DNA of 64,000 nucleotides from Tubulanus polymorphus (GCF_964204645.1 NC_134025.1:620001-684000); one strand, 5' to 3'; positions 12,111 to 24,300 are shown, numbered from the stretch's first letter. Translations and numbers: made by a program. Notes: a model not told the origin generated them from the sequence alone.

Positions 12111-13533
12111 CACTATTTCAGCTGATCTTATTAAAACCCGACTTGCATTTCAGTACGAAACAGAAAAATCAAACCCTTTAAAACTTAGTAAAAAAAAATG
12201 ATAGAAAAGTCAAATATTTTATCATTTATATTATTCACGTATACGACTAAGGGTTTTATACAGCATTTACTTTTTTACTTTTTTATTTAAAACGGACAAA
12301 AAATAGTTGATTCTACGTATTGTATGAGCGGGTATGGAATATCACTGGTGAATTCTCATCATACAATACATAGAAAACAACCTACTAATGATAAAATACA
12401 GGGTGGGAGGGGCTTCGTGAATGATTGACGTATTAAACAGGGTGTGGTGGAGTCTTTATTTGTTCCCTATTTATTGTTTTATCTTCTTTCTTCGTTAAAA
12501 TATAAATTATATTAAAACTATACAATTTTTCGCGCTCTCCAGAATTTACCTTAGCAGAAAATTCCCAACGAAATGAATTTTCATTGATGAACAAATTGAG
12601 ATAAGGGGGTTGGGTTGGGTCGGGGTGGGGAGCAAAACGAGTCTGAAATGTTTTTGAAGAAATTGATTTGATATCGGTTGAAAAAGTGTTTGTTTTTGTG
12701 TTGAGCTTCAAATTAGATTTAAATGAGTTTTTAATGTTTAGAATTTGTGACAGTTATTTTAAAAGTCAAACCAGTTTTGATGATTTCGTTGATGGTGGCT
12801 GTGATGATGATGATGATGACGATGACGACGATGATAATGATGATGATGATTTAGCTCAATGCAAAGATAATTTATGTCTTCTGTGTTTATTACTAATATT
12901 TATTAATTTACGATAATTTCTTCTTAAAAAGCGTAAATGATAAGTTTGTATGATGTTTTCTGTAATAGGTGTTATCAGTGGTTTAATTTATTCATGATTT
13001 TATATAGCTGAATGCTGTAGATATAAACTCTGTCTGCTGTCTGTCAGTCAGTCAGTCTGTCTGGCGTTTAGTTAAATTATCTCTGTAGATTTAATAAGTT
13101 TCCAAAAAAGAACAATTTGCTGAAATGCAAATATGATAAAATAAAAGAAAAGCAATAAAGCAATGCTTCTCGCGTTGTAAGGGATATTTTCCCCTCTCCC
13201 CTCATATGTACATAGGGTCAAGCGGCCGATGTAACACACTTTATGGATGGCCCCTTTGTCTTTTATTTCAATTGAGAAAGAAAAAAAACTAAATTATTTT
13301 CGTAACTTGAAGAAAAATCCATCCATTGCAGCTAACATAATTCACGAATATTTGGCAGTTATTTCGATTCATGTAAAACAATGCGTTTCATTTGGTAGCT
13401 AAAGTAAAGTGTGATGGATGATACTGATAACTGGTATAAGTCGTGATCTGATCGCTCTGGTGTTAGATAGATCCGTGCCTGTTTGACATAGGCCACATTT
13501 GGGCAAGTTATCGCTAGAAAATGCTAACTGTTT

Positions 13534-13647
13534 CTGGGGCCCAATTTCACAAAAAGGATTAAGGCCTAAATCGATTTAAGATAAACTGAATTAATGAAGA
13601 AATTAAATCGATTTAAGAGTTAAACCTGTTTGTGAAACTGGGCCCTG
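13534..13647. repeat. palindromic MITE, family C
   Basis: CTGGGGCCCAATTTCACAAA at the left and TTTGTGAAACTGGGCCCTG at the right, with an inner AAATCGATTTAAG on both arms. Related copies are at 21446-21570 and 57232-57344. Confidence 0.75.
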
Positions 13648-14356
13648 ACTTCTCTCCTCACTTGCCACAGTAGTTTTGATAGTATTTTAGTAGAGTGGGT
13701 GTTTTCTATGTGAACACTCGGACTAAAGTTGACTCAGGTCAGGTGCGGCCAGTCTGACCCGGGCCAAATCAATCTCTGCGTGATCGCGGCTATAATCTTT
13801 GAAATTGTTACAGTTTAAGTATCAATAACTCAGGCTAAACTAAACTACACTACACTGTTATTAGGAGCAGATCTGATAATATTTAGTGCAGATTTAAAGT
13901 TTGTTATTGATAGAAACGAAGAGAAAGTTATTATTATATTGAGTCTATAAAGGTATATAGCAGAGTTTAATATTGTGATCTAGAGAGTAAACTGACAACA
14001 GTTCAGTCAGTTATAGATCGTTAAACTCTGTACTTCCGGGATTTCTGTTGTAAAAAGATTTGAAGAACACTATTTTACTGATGTCGGTTATATGTGTATA
14101 ATATTATATGAAAGTAAGTTATATCTCAATTATTGTAAATTGTATCGAATATATTTGATATTTATATGTGTACAAACATACAAAAATACAGTCGCACAAT
14201 CTGCAGCCCTTCGATTAGAAATATCTCTGGTGAAGTGCGGGAACTGATACGAAACATGGATGATCAGTTTTGAAAGTTCGCTAGTTGTTTTAGAAATGTG
14301 TTTGATGAAGTATGAAATAGCTGCAGATTGAAACTGTATGAAATGATCGGAGAGAT

Positions 14357-14628
14357 TTAACCCTTTCAGTGCTGACTAATCAATACCCTATAGTGCTGGA
14401 CGTAATTTGAAAATTTAGAAAAATTCCACCCTAGTGTGTTGAATAACGGGAATACCACTGTAGTGCGTCTACACCGCGGTGCAGTGTATCGTTAGTTACT
14501 AGTATTTCACTATGTTTGACAGGTGATGCCATCTTTCAATAGAGATAAAACTTATTACATCAATACACCGCAGCGCGGTGTACTAGTAAAATCCATCACC
14601 GATTCATACACCGCATTGCAAGGGTTAA
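14357..14628. mobile_element. piggyBac-like MITE (TTAA-flanked)
   Basis: TTAA is followed by CCCTTTCAGTGCTGAC, and the right end is GCATTGCAAGGG followed by TTAA. The terminal CCCTTT.AGTGC motif flanked by TTAA is characteristic of piggyBac-derived non-autonomous elements. Inside, CACCGCGGTG-type short palindromes recur (about 14473 and 14571). It has no coding capacity. Confidence 0.65.
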
Positions 14629-17600
14629 TGATGTTTTCGGGTATGTTTGAACCTATATAACTATGTGTAATGTACTGTACTGTAATGTTAGTGATGTTAT
14701 TAATCTAACTCTAGTTATTGCTATTGTTGTTTGTGTGTGAATGAAACTCTAGTTTTTGCCGTTTTGTGAATCATATCATAAAATAATCTCAAACGTGTTT
14801 TTTGCATTCCAAATTTTTATCTCCGGTTTGAATTCTGAACGTGGCTTCCTCGGGAATTTTCATGCATTCTGTCTGTCGTTTTAAATAGTTTTCTCGTGAC
14901 TTGGGTTTGAAATAATTCGACTGTTCGCATTTAGAATTATAGATATTGTTATGTATGCCAGTTGTGTCACTAGGGGGCAGCGTCGTTCGACCTCAATTTT
15001 ACGAATTTTGCTCAAATTCATGTTCATTTGTTAGTGTAACACTGCGTAGCTTAATGAAACATGAAACGCTTGCAGCAACAGATTTCACTAAGTTTCCTGT
15101 TTTTTGTGGCTTGTTATGTGGTTCTCTGTAACTCTGTCTTGTGCACAAATTTTTTATAAAAAAAAGAATTTTTAACATCGTACAAAGTACAGAAACAGAG
15201 ACTGTTTAAAAAAAAACATGTAAAACTAGTTTATTTTTCAAGCGAAACAGAAAATAATTTTTGTAAGAAGTTAGCGTGGAATGTGACGCCACCTGGTGGA
15301 CAAATGTGTAAACAATGCATAATCTCTATAAATACATCACCTGCATGTCACTAGTGGAAACAAACTGGCATTAATTTAAACCCTGATTAACTATGATTAA
15401 TGATTGATTATATGTTGAGTATTTGACTAACTCGGTGTAGTTTTACTAGTCATAAATTACTTAAAAACAAGTTTTAAAACTGTATTAGAAAAAAGCGTGT
15501 TGCACGAGAAACGGAGAGAATGTGGTTTATATTATAATATTGTATGTTGTACGTTAATCGGCCCAATTTTAAATTCATTCTCAATTCTTGTTGATGTCTT
15601 AACTATGAATTCATGAGACCCGTGATTTGAAGAAACCCTGACCCGTGATTTAGAGAAACCCTGACCCGTGATTTAGAGAAACTCAGATCTGTGATTCGAG
15701 AACCAAAATTCTATTGAATTTGGTGGAACCAAGTTGTACTGTGATTCTGGATTCAGTTCCACGGTTGTGAGTTTGAGCTAACATTTAATTAGTTCATTTT
15801 CAATATTTTAACTCCAAATCGAATCCTAACTGTGAACTGTAATACCGGGCAGAGACCCCACAATTCTAAAGCTAATAAACTCTTTTTCCGATTCTGTATC
15901 TGTAGAATTTGATAGTAACTGGGTTTCGTGTGAAGCCGGTCTGTTTTGCGTCGGGTTTCAAACTCATGTTAAGAACTTGTGTCGACATGAATTGTAAAAC
16001 GTGTTAGGGGTAGATGATTTTTACTCAGTAGAAACTGTAGTTAATTCTATGAATATTGTATGAATATGAAATGAATGAAACTAAAAAAGGAAAATCTATT
16101 TATGAAAAACAAACAAACTTTATACAAAAACCAACTATTAGAGGTATGAAGTTCGTAATTTTTCCTATAGATGGCGTGTTATATCCAGTGGGTTTTTGTT
16201 CGGTGATTTGAATGTAATATTTGTTGAGTGTTCGGTATTTACAGATGACCCACACCTGCCAGGGCTAGAACCGGCATTCATTAAACAACTGATCCCAAAT
16301 AATGGTATTATATATGATACTCTATGTGTAACAATGTGTGGAGGACAATCTTTCAATAACTGCTATGCATTTTAAGCTGTAAGATACAGATCTGATTTAA
16401 CACCGAGAGTTTAGGCAGATTTTCTGGTATCCATATAGTTTTATTATGATCAAAACGACGTTTAAAAGTTTAAAATAACCGACAACTCAACTGTCAACTG
16501 TGTTGCGAGTTACTGAGAAGATTTATGCATTTGTAGCTGAAATTTAAACAGATGAGTTTAAAATACACAACGAATATGAATTCAATCTCCTATCACTCAT
16601 CTCAGGTATCAATTCATTTGTTTTTTAACTGTTGTATGAATTATTGTAATGATGATGTTTGTAGTAAGTATAGCCTGAGGCCTGTTTTTACAGTGTCTCA
16701 GTAGTTGAGGCCTGTTTGAATGGTTATAGAACAGTGTGTTTGTTTGTAAGCGCAGGAATGATAAAAATGCTGTTTCCTAATAGTTATTTTATGTCATATT
16801 ATTATTATTATTATTTATGGGCCATTTTTGTGTTGCCAAATAAATATCGTCTCATGAATTCATTGTATTCAGAGTTTATTTTTTGAGTTGATCTGAGAAG
16901 ATTTGGTCTCAAATTGTCAGGTGTTCGGTGGTAGTGAAGTTCTGATATCTGGATGATCAAAAACTGAAAGAATGGTGTGGGAGTTTAGAGTTTCCAGGCT
17001 CGAAGGACGCTGTAACTGTAGGGACTAAGTTGATGGAGAGAGGCCCACAGATTCGGGCTCAGAGATGTGCAGCGTCCATGCTGTGACATCGAGCGTACAA
17101 CCTCGTAAACGATCGGCTCGTTTACAGCTGTGACGGGCTGATTGTGACTATTAACACCTGCCTGCAATCGATACACTGATTGCGGTCCAGATTCCACTGA
17201 ATATGGTTCTGATTGTCTAATACTTCACAGAGTTACTTTTAATCTCAATCATTCGGATTCGTGATAACTGGGCCCTCGGTACAGTTTAAGCTGACCATGA
17301 AGTTAGCGATAATAGCGTGAAACTGGATCATCACGAATAAGATGTCCCCCGCCCTTAAATAGTTTTATCTGGCCATGGACGACAGTTTGAAATATGACCG
17401 CTCCACGAAAATATCTGGAATGATATACTGGTACGACCAGTAATCGAGGTTTATGAAGAGAGGGAGGAGGAGTGGTCTCTCCTCGGAGGTGTCCACCGAT
17501 AGCTCAGCCGGAATCAGGTTTCTTCTCCAAATTTGAAATATTAGATTTTCCCATTGGACATTACTTTTTTGACTACACAAAGCCGTTACCTTCAAATAAT

Positions 17601-17810
17601 AACCCACTCCAACACGAGTTCTATCGACCCCCGGTGGCCCTTAACAGAAGATGTTTCAAGGAATTAAAGATGATAAGAACAGGTCAGGTCAAGGGCGACC
17701 CGGCCCTATCGGCCAAAAGTTTGGAGGGTCCTTTTTAGGCTACAAAATAAAAAAATTGTAAAAAAATGGTGGACTGACTGTTTCTATTCACGTAAAATTA
17801 TAAACATCAG

Positions 17811-17900
17811 GGGCCGGACTGGTATTAACTTTAACCCGGGGGCTAACTTAATTCATTTTCAATTGAGTTAACCCCCGGGTTAAAGATGATACCAGTCTAC
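17811..17900. repeat. palindromic MITE, CCCGGG type
   Basis: GACTGGTATTAACTTTAACCC with GGGGG on the left mirrors CCCCCGGGTTAAAGATGATACCAGTC on the right, around a short AATTGA-type centre. About 35-bp arms with few mismatches; no coding content. Confidence 0.75.
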
Positions 17901-18734
17901 AAAACCTAATTTCTTCTGGTTCAGTTGACACCAATATTACACATGTATATATATATATATATAGTTATTCAGAAATCAACGTAATAAAACCTTAAAACCA
18001 CATTTTTCTCTTTATGCGGCTGGTGACTATAAGATAAGTCCTGAATGAAAATGGAATCTACTCGTAGGAGGCAGATCTACCTATAGGCTGAAAACGCAGC
18101 GAAAAACGTTGCAAATTTCGCTAGAAGTTGCTTTATAAAAGCGTGTACATATATGCTAAATTAAGAGAGAGAGTTTGTATGAAGGAAACTACAAGAGCTG
18201 TCGGTGGCTCTGTAGGAGAAATCCTTGGATGTGTGAAAGGAATAAAAAGTATATGGAATGGATGTGTGTGCGTGGTGTGGGTCGCTAGTAATATGAGAAA
18301 TGTCAGGAATAGATAGAGATCCATAACACGAGTATAAAATGACCAAACATTTTAATATTTGTCTCATGGGTAGTATTGGTAGGTATTGTTTTAGCGGTCT
18401 GTGCGTCGTCAAGTAGACCAGGCTGCTTCCTACTCGAGGATCCGGTGAAGATCACCTGCACACCGACCGCCGCTACAAACTTCAAAACTAACTCCCCCGT
18501 TATTTCGGTATCAAGTAATGAAAATGACGTAACGGGTAGAATTCAAGGCGGAGGTTTAACCGGGGTCTGATTACCCCCACCGCAACAAGCCCTCACTTAT
18601 CTATAAATATCAACATCAAACTGGACAAAATGGAATATTGAAGTTTAACTCCGGGTAGTGGAAACTTGTCTAATGATGTCACCAGGCTGCTGGAAGTTGT
18701 TTCTTTCGAAAATCTGGTAAGTTTTTGAAACATC

Positions 18735-18822
18735 CGGATCCAGTTTCACAGTTTAGAATTATAGATTTAGCTCGTTAAAAAAATTAACTGATTCTAAACT
18801 CTCAAACTGTGGAACTTAGATC
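18735..18822. repeat. degraded MITE, family A
   Basis: GGATCCAGTTTCACAGTTTAGA on the left and CTGTGGAACTTAGATCC on the right. Same terminal theme (GGGTCCAGTTCCACAGTT) as the cleaner copies at 20385, 33793 and 51201. Confidence 0.55.
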
Positions 18823-19373
18823 CACAGTTTGGTTATTTCGATTTGGAAAATACTTAACGAATATATCTCATACATCTTCGACATAGACATTCGTGTTTTC
18901 AATTCGAGCTTAACCGCTTTAAACTTAAACATTTTCATGAAACAGAGATGTCTGAATTTACTAGTAAGACATAAGTTTCGAAAAGTACGTTTAGTTTGCG
19001 CCGATCTGACAGAATGCTGGCACGTGCTTGAATCTACATTCGGATTTAATTTTAACATCGACAATTTCTAAAATAAGTTCAACCGCATAAATTTACATTC
19101 GAACTGGTAATTAATCGAGTTAATCCGATATCAATTATAAAACTGATCAATACGCGCATGCGTTGTTGAAGCGATGTTGATGTTGTAGTTTGGACAATCA
19201 GCTCATTCGTTATTTTAAACTCGATATGATAAAATGTTAAGTTACTGGTGAATAGGTAAATATCAGCAGGGCTTGCTTGGGATTGATGGTACAGTTTTGT
19301 CAGGTAAACTCAATCATTATTTCATCTTAATCATACTGATATATAGTGCTAATATGAAAGGGATGCGTATACC

Positions 19374-19425
19374 AGAAAATTACAGTTTTTTTCGATTAAA
19401 CTGTGAAAGAAAACTGTAATTTTCT
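19374..19425. repeat. perfect 16-bp inverted repeat
   Basis: AGAAAATTACAGTTTT at 19374-19389 and its exact complement AAAACTGTAATTTTCT at 19410-19425 with a 20-nt loop. Probably the remnant of a small fold-back element. Confidence 0.7.
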
Positions 19426-19848
19426 GTGACATGTCTAATATTCTTATTTCACAAACTTTTCATCAAAGTTGTTATTTTTCCATTTTCCATTTTCGACTTC
19501 TAAACACTCAAAGTGTTTATCAAATTCAGCCAAGTTTGAAACTAGTTTTAGCAAGAATCGCGTAGAGTCTTCATCTATACAGGCTATAACCGCTGGACCT
19601 GGATCTACATAGGCCAATAGGAAGTGTGGGCCAAATAGGAAGAGGGGCATTTCTTGGACAAAGCAGCCATGACTGAACAATGGGGCTCAATCGCTGCTAG
19701 GAATCATTGAAATACATGCGAAAATATACACTTTATGAGAGGATGAATCGGTCACGTTTAAAGCTTTCTATCTTGACACAAAAGGAGGAATCTCCAATCC
19801 CTTAGATCCACCACATCATGAAACGAATTGTTTTGTTATATTTACAGT

Positions 19849-22800
19849 ATGTACGCCAGTATATCAACGATCATTCTACTGTTAGTTACAGTAGAAGCTG
19901 AGAGATTATGCGGTAAACAGTTAGCCGATGTTTTAGATTTAATTTGTCATGATCGTGGATTTCATTGGGACGTCAGCAAAAAAGGTAAATTATTGCTTTA
20001 ACTAGCTTGCGTTATATATACCGGCATGTTTTAGTGTAGGAATTAGAAAAGTTACTAAAACTAAATTAAAAACTATTATCAATGACGATGTGGGCTGGTA
20101 AACCACGCTCTTCACTTCTGGACCAAGAGCGAAGCGCTGCAGGACTGCGTGACGTTTCGACGCGTTGATATAAAGAGAATTCCACAATAATAACGGAGAA
20201 ATATTTAGTCCGAAATGTTTCATTCAGCTAATTTAAAACTCAAAGAAACATTTTCGGACTTTACATCGTTATTATTGTGGGATTTTCTTTATATAAAAAA
20301 AAGCGGATATATTATCATTGGTTCAAAGAATACAGAATCTGAATCTGAATACAGAATCTGAATTTTGAATTTAAATTTGAAATTCTGGGTCCAGTTCCAC
20401 AGTTCGGAGTTAAGATTTGACCCTGAGTTAACTCATTGAAAATGAACTAATTTTAACTCCGAGTTAACTCTAACTCACAACTATGGAACTGGGTCCAGAA
20501 TGTTAAAATTCGGAGTTTCTATCATATACGTAACTATTTCGATCTTTTGGTGTTTTTGATTGCGGGACGCTAGTGTCAACAGTGCGACCTTTGTTAAACT
20601 TTGATATTTCTAATTTAGTCAAATTCCAATCGATTGATGTTGAAAAAATCTAGAAATAAGCAATGATTTGTGGTAAAATGTAACTGAATGGTTGTACAGA
20701 TGTAACCGTTATATTCAAATTTTGAATGGTTGTAACCGATTCGATTGAACTTTCCACCCGATTAATGACGTCATCCATTCATTCATACGATACCGTATTG
20801 AATTGAATGACTCGATGATTTAAATATATTTGTAGACTTTTACGCGACCCGACATCTGTAAATTATTGGCTACACCCAACATACATAAATCCGTTAAATC
20901 AGTTGATTTACCAAACGACAACAAATTCAAACGAAGCCAATTAATTATATAAGCGCTTGCGGATATGACGTCATATATAGACCATTGGCATTTCGGAGAT
21001 TTGCACAAAAATAACATAATATGATAGTCCTATATATAGGCCTATATAAAGATGGTTTAGTAATTACAGGCGCGGATCCAGGATTTTTTCAAGGAGGGGT
21101 TCATAAAGAATGTTTATGTTAAACCGCTGACTAAAATCTCTGATAGGGGGCCAATACGGCATATTGTTTGGCCAAACATAAGACGTTATGTTACCGATTA
21201 TGCAGAAGTACTGTCCGCCCGATTTGCCTTGAGCATATACATTCCTTCAAGATAACGATTTAAACATTTAAAACATTTTTGGTAGCTGAGCCCCCCCCCC
21301 CTGGATCCGCGCCTGAATTAGAAGAATTATAGAAATAGAAACAAATGTAGGATTTCGATCTATTCATCCATACTGCTATTTGCGTATGGATTATGATTCA
21401 TTAACAAAATGGTTGTAATGATTCATGAATTATCGTTTTCTAAGCTCCGGGTTCAGTTTCACAAAAAAAGATTAACTCTTCAATCGATTTAAGATGAATT
21501 AACTGAATTCATGGAGATTGAAAATCTGTTTAAAGGGTTAAATAAACCTTTTTGTGAATCTGGACCCAGAGGTGAATATAAAAAAGATAACTCTATCTAC
21601 TTAATCGTTGTAATTTTTCATTTTTGATCTTAAAATAGGGATTCATCCTTTTTATTTATTTAATTTCGTTTGATTTTAGTTTTTATTTGGTGTTCCTCGC
21701 AAACCCGTCACACCTGTCGGGAGCGAAACAGGTGGTTTTATTTTTATTTTTTGTTGTCATACTCTCTTCTTTTGAAATGAAAGTTTTTTTTTGTTTATGA
21801 TTTATTTTAGTTTGTAAATGTGTTTTTATATATTTCTGTGTATTCCTGCAGCTAGTGCCCCTGCTGTAATCAGTAAACGCCAGGCTGCATCATTTCTAAC
21901 CCGGAGAAGAAGAAGTGTGGTCGATGAGTGCTGCTTAAACGCTTGTACTTATGAGGTTTTAGAATCATATTGTGCAAGTCCTGCAGATTACGATTATAAA
22001 CTACAGATCGAGGATATTTTACCCAGACGATTGACTTTAAACGTATGTATTCTACTTGTCGATGGTTATAGACATGCTGGGGCCCAGGGGGCAGTTGCAT
22101 AGTCGTGGCTTAGACTTAAGACCAGTCTAAGACCAACTTAGTTCTATAGCCAATCTAACAACTTAAGACCAGTCTTAAGATTTAAGACCACCTTTAGACT
22201 TAAGTCACGACTGTGCAACTGGGCCCTGGTCCACAGTCCTGAGTTAAATCTAAGTTAACTTATTGAAAACTATTCAAACTTTAAAAGCAAAATTTAGCCA
22301 ACAACTGAGGAACTGGCCATGGGTTCTATGAGTTTTCTAACAAATGTTTATAGTTCAGAATTAGTAGCAGCAAATTTGGAGGAAAGTTCCAAAAAATGAT
22401 GCATCTTCAGGGAATAACGCAAACGCTAGCCCAAATCATCCTGGACACAAAACTCAGATCATCTGTAACCCTAACCCTAGGTGATTCCTAACCCTAGAAG
22501 GGTTTCGAACCTGCGACCTCCAATATACCAGACAGGCATGCTAACCACTAAACCATAGACCGATATACATTGTCATAAGTCGTCAGTTTGTCCGGTCAGT
22601 GTGGTGACCATTTGTCTGTGGTGACCAGTCAGGTGACTGGTGACCAGTCAGTGTGGTGGTGACTATTGCAGTTTTTATCAGGCCCATTGCCTGGAATTTT
22701 GATTTAGAAAAGGCAATCCTTCCCAACAAAAAGGCGAGCATCTTTCATAAACAAATTATAAAAAAAGGTTGAGATGCCATCACGTATTTTACTGCTTCCT

Positions 22801-23288
22801 ATATTTCAATGAACGATCTCCGTGACTCGACAGAGTTCTTCTCTTGCCTACGCGAATACATTTGTGTTTTTTGCGTATAACTTTCGAATATTCATTTTCA
22901 CAAACATCTTGCCTTTCAAGAATCGTTTGTTCTTATTGTTTCAGAGAATGTTTTGTTCTTATTGTTTCAGAGTACCGGTAACTTGCCGTCGGCTCCTGAA
23001 TCCGGGTACCTTCCTACTCGATCTCCACCCCAACCATCCATGGAACAAAATCCACATTCGACATTCGGAGTAGATAAAAACCAGGACGCTTTCTTCTACG
23101 TGGGTAAAACGAAACCGACGAATAAAAAACGGAATCATGATAATGATGACAATGAAAGATTGCGTTTACTACAGAAATTGAATTTACTTAGAATTTTGAG
23201 GCAAGACGAGTTTCGTAGTAAACAAAAGGCAGAAGTAAAAAGTATATCCGAAATTCTAGATGCGCTTATAGCATCGCTTTTCAAATAG
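19849..23288 (+). CDS. insulin-like peptide precursor, 3 coding exons
   Basis: A secreted hormone precursor of 214 aa; exons 19849-19984, 21852-22042 and 22971-23288 join in frame. Residues 1-17 (MYASISTIILLLVTVEA) are a signal peptide. The B chain follows almost at once: LCGKQLADVLDLICHDRGF with Cys21 and Cys33 eleven residues apart, as in insulin. A short connecting peptide contains KR (54-55) and RRRR (63-66) processing sites. The A chain is DECCLNACTYEVLESYC, with Cys72, 73, 77 and 86 in the canonical CC-x3-C-x8-C spacing. No extra cysteines appear, unlike some molluscan insulins. The exon break lies in the C peptide, as is usual. Unusually, about 125 residues follow the A chain, ending in a basic, Leu-rich segment (NERLRLLQKL, ILDALIASLF); this resembles an IGF-type E domain in position, not in sequence. 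AATAAA at 23363-23368 is a plausible poly(A) signal. Paralog identity cannot be set from here. Confidence 0.92.
20161..20296. repeat. long inverted repeat in insulin intron 1
   Basis: The left arm (about 20168-20222) reads ATATAAAGAGAATTCCACAA then TAATAACG ... AGTCCGAAATGTTTC. The right arm (about 20243-20293) is GAAACATTTTCGGACT ... CGTTATTATTGTGGGA then TTTTCTTTATAT. About 50-bp arms, a fold-back MITE. Similar half-arms (GAAACATTTTCAGACT ... GGATTTTATA) occur at about 5549 and 24862. Confidence 0.75.
20385..20498. repeat. palindromic MITE, family A, in insulin intron 1
   Basis: CTGGGTCCAGTTCCACAGTT at the left, and ACTATGGAACTGGGTCCAG at the right, with GAGTTAACTC and AAAATGAACTAATTTT in the centre. 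Confidence 0.75.
21067..21315. mobile_element. MITE with perfect 16-bp TIRs and AATTA duplication
   Basis: Left end CAGGCGCGGATCCAGG, right end CCTGGATCCGCGCCTG, an exact complement. Flanked by AATTA at 21062-21066 and 21316-21320, a 5-bp target duplication. A run of ten or more C residues lies next to the right terminus. The CAGG ends suggest hAT, but that superfamily normally makes 8-bp duplications, so the class is open. Confidence 0.8.
21446..21570. repeat. palindromic MITE, family C, in insulin intron 1
   Basis: CCGGGTTCAGTTTCACAAAA at the left and TTTTTGTGAATCTGGACCC at the right, with the family's AATCGATTTAAGATGAATTAA block inside. It lies about 280 bp before insulin exon 2. Confidence 0.7.
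22077..22229. repeat. palindromic MITE, family B, directly after insulin exon 2
   Basis: CTGGGGCCCAGGGGGCAGTTG at the left and CAACTGGGCCCTGG at the right; inner arms GTCGTGGCTTAGACTTAAGA and TTTAGACTTAAGTCACGAC. Begins only 35 nt past the exon 2 splice donor at 22043. Confidence 0.75.
22485..22568 (-). repeat. tRNA-like SINE head or tRNA relic
   Basis: On the minus strand it reads TGGTTTAGTGGTTAGCATGCC (A-box region) and, 30 nt later, GGTCGCAGGTTCGAAACCCT (B box). There is no matching acceptor stem, so it is not a functional tRNA. It lies in insulin intron 2, next to CCCTAACCCTAG motifs. Confidence 0.6.
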
Positions 23289-24085
23289 AACAAATTCAAA
23301 ATTCATTTCACTTCAATCCTCTTTAGTTGATGATTAAACCTTTTTTCGAAATGTTATCTAAAAATAAAGTTGGTTAGTTATTATGAAATTAAACGATTAT
23401 AATTAATGATGTGATCGAAAAACATACTGTAAGATTTTACCGAAGCGAAAGAAATCTTCATCTAAACTGGATCTGCGGACCAAAACTGACACTTTGAGTT
23501 TCGAAATAAAAACCCATGTTTTCATTTATCACGCAATTTTCTTTAGTTTGTAAGTTGAAACTGTACTCAGAATAGTATACGTAAAATGATAATCCATTGT
23601 CCCAATTTGACATTTCACATGAGAGGGGATGATAAATGTCAACTGATTCCATCTCCGCTGAAATGGCATTGAAATAAACGCGCCTTTCATTGACCACCTG
23701 CGTCAATACGGCGTAAGACGATAGATTCGAATCCCACTTATCTATTTACATCGAGCGGCGCGTCATTGACTTGTAAAGTCATAATGGCTTTATTGAAGTA
23801 TATATATTGAACCAGATAGTGAACACGACAGGAGGGAGAACTGTCGAAATAACCAATGACAATTCTTTCACTAAAATGTTTTCACACAGATTTTAAAAAC
23901 ATCGCAAAATAATGCGAATACAATTCTGTTGTTTCTTGAATTATCGGCTAATTCGATCAATAATCACTGGTCGAAAAAGAGTCTCATGTACATCAGACAT
24001 GGGATACCCAAAGATTTTTCAGGCACTATGGCCTCCACTTGTGAAAATAAAAACAAACTAATAAAAACATACAAATATATTTAGT

Positions 24086-24091
24086 TTTATT
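24086..24091 (-). terminator. GTF2E1: candidate GTF2E1 poly(A) signal
   Basis: TTTATT on the plus strand is AATAAA on the minus strand, about 850 nt past the GTF2E1 stop. Not proven. Confidence 0.45.
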
Positions 24092-24204
24092 TACAAGGTA
24101 TCATCAGGAGATTACAAATATATAATATATTCACATCTAACAAATGAATACATTTTAGGACACTTTCACTTCACAACACTTAACATACATGTTTAACAGG
24201 ATAC

Positions 24205-24300
24205 AGGACCCAGTTCCAGAGTTCTGTGCTAAGAGTTAACCAATTGAAAATCAACTAGTTTTATTTCTGAGTTAACTCACAACTGTGGAACTGGATCCAG
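24205..24300. repeat. palindromic MITE, family A
   Basis: CAGGACCCAGTTCCAGAGTT at the left and AACTGTGGAACTGGATCCAG at the right, with the shared GAAAATCAACTAGTTTTA centre. Confidence 0.7.

Larger units (their letters stand above)
12111..16860. other. no supported gene; AT-rich, MITE-bearing
   Basis: Either intergenic or a very long SINHCAF 3' UTR (AATAAA at 16839-16844). Small open frames occur, for instance a GATGAC-repeat run at 12796-12850 encoding poly-Asp, and others at 14946-15131 and 16165-16356, none with a family signature. Three to four copies of 'ccctgacccgtgatttagagaaa' lie at about 15617-15690. Two recognisable MITEs are listed separately. Confidence 0.5.
16861..19848. other. 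intergenic between SINHCAF and the insulin-like gene
   Basis: No gene I can name. Short open frames at 17472-17738 (+), 18376-18570 (+), 18829-19071 (+) and 19444-19680 (-) have no signature or coherent splice pattern. A (TA)n run is at about 17944-17962. Hairpin elements are listed separately. The right end should contain the insulin-gene promoter and a 5' non-coding exon, because the ATG at 19849 lies directly after an acceptor-like TTTACAG. Confidence 0.5.

Noticed and set aside
12668-12916. 82-aa open frame with poly-Asp
   Set aside because: Created by a GATGAC triplet repeat, with no family signature or splice context.
17365-18570. Several 60-88 aa frames between SINHCAF and insulin
   Set aside because: Overlapping on both strands, no recognisable domain, and no consistent donor/acceptor phases. 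Unknown exons cannot be excluded but are not supported.
18829-19071. 80-aa open frame with Leu/Phe/Asn-rich sequence
   Set aside because: Complementary frame of equal length on the other strand and begins inside a family A MITE; no homology recognised.
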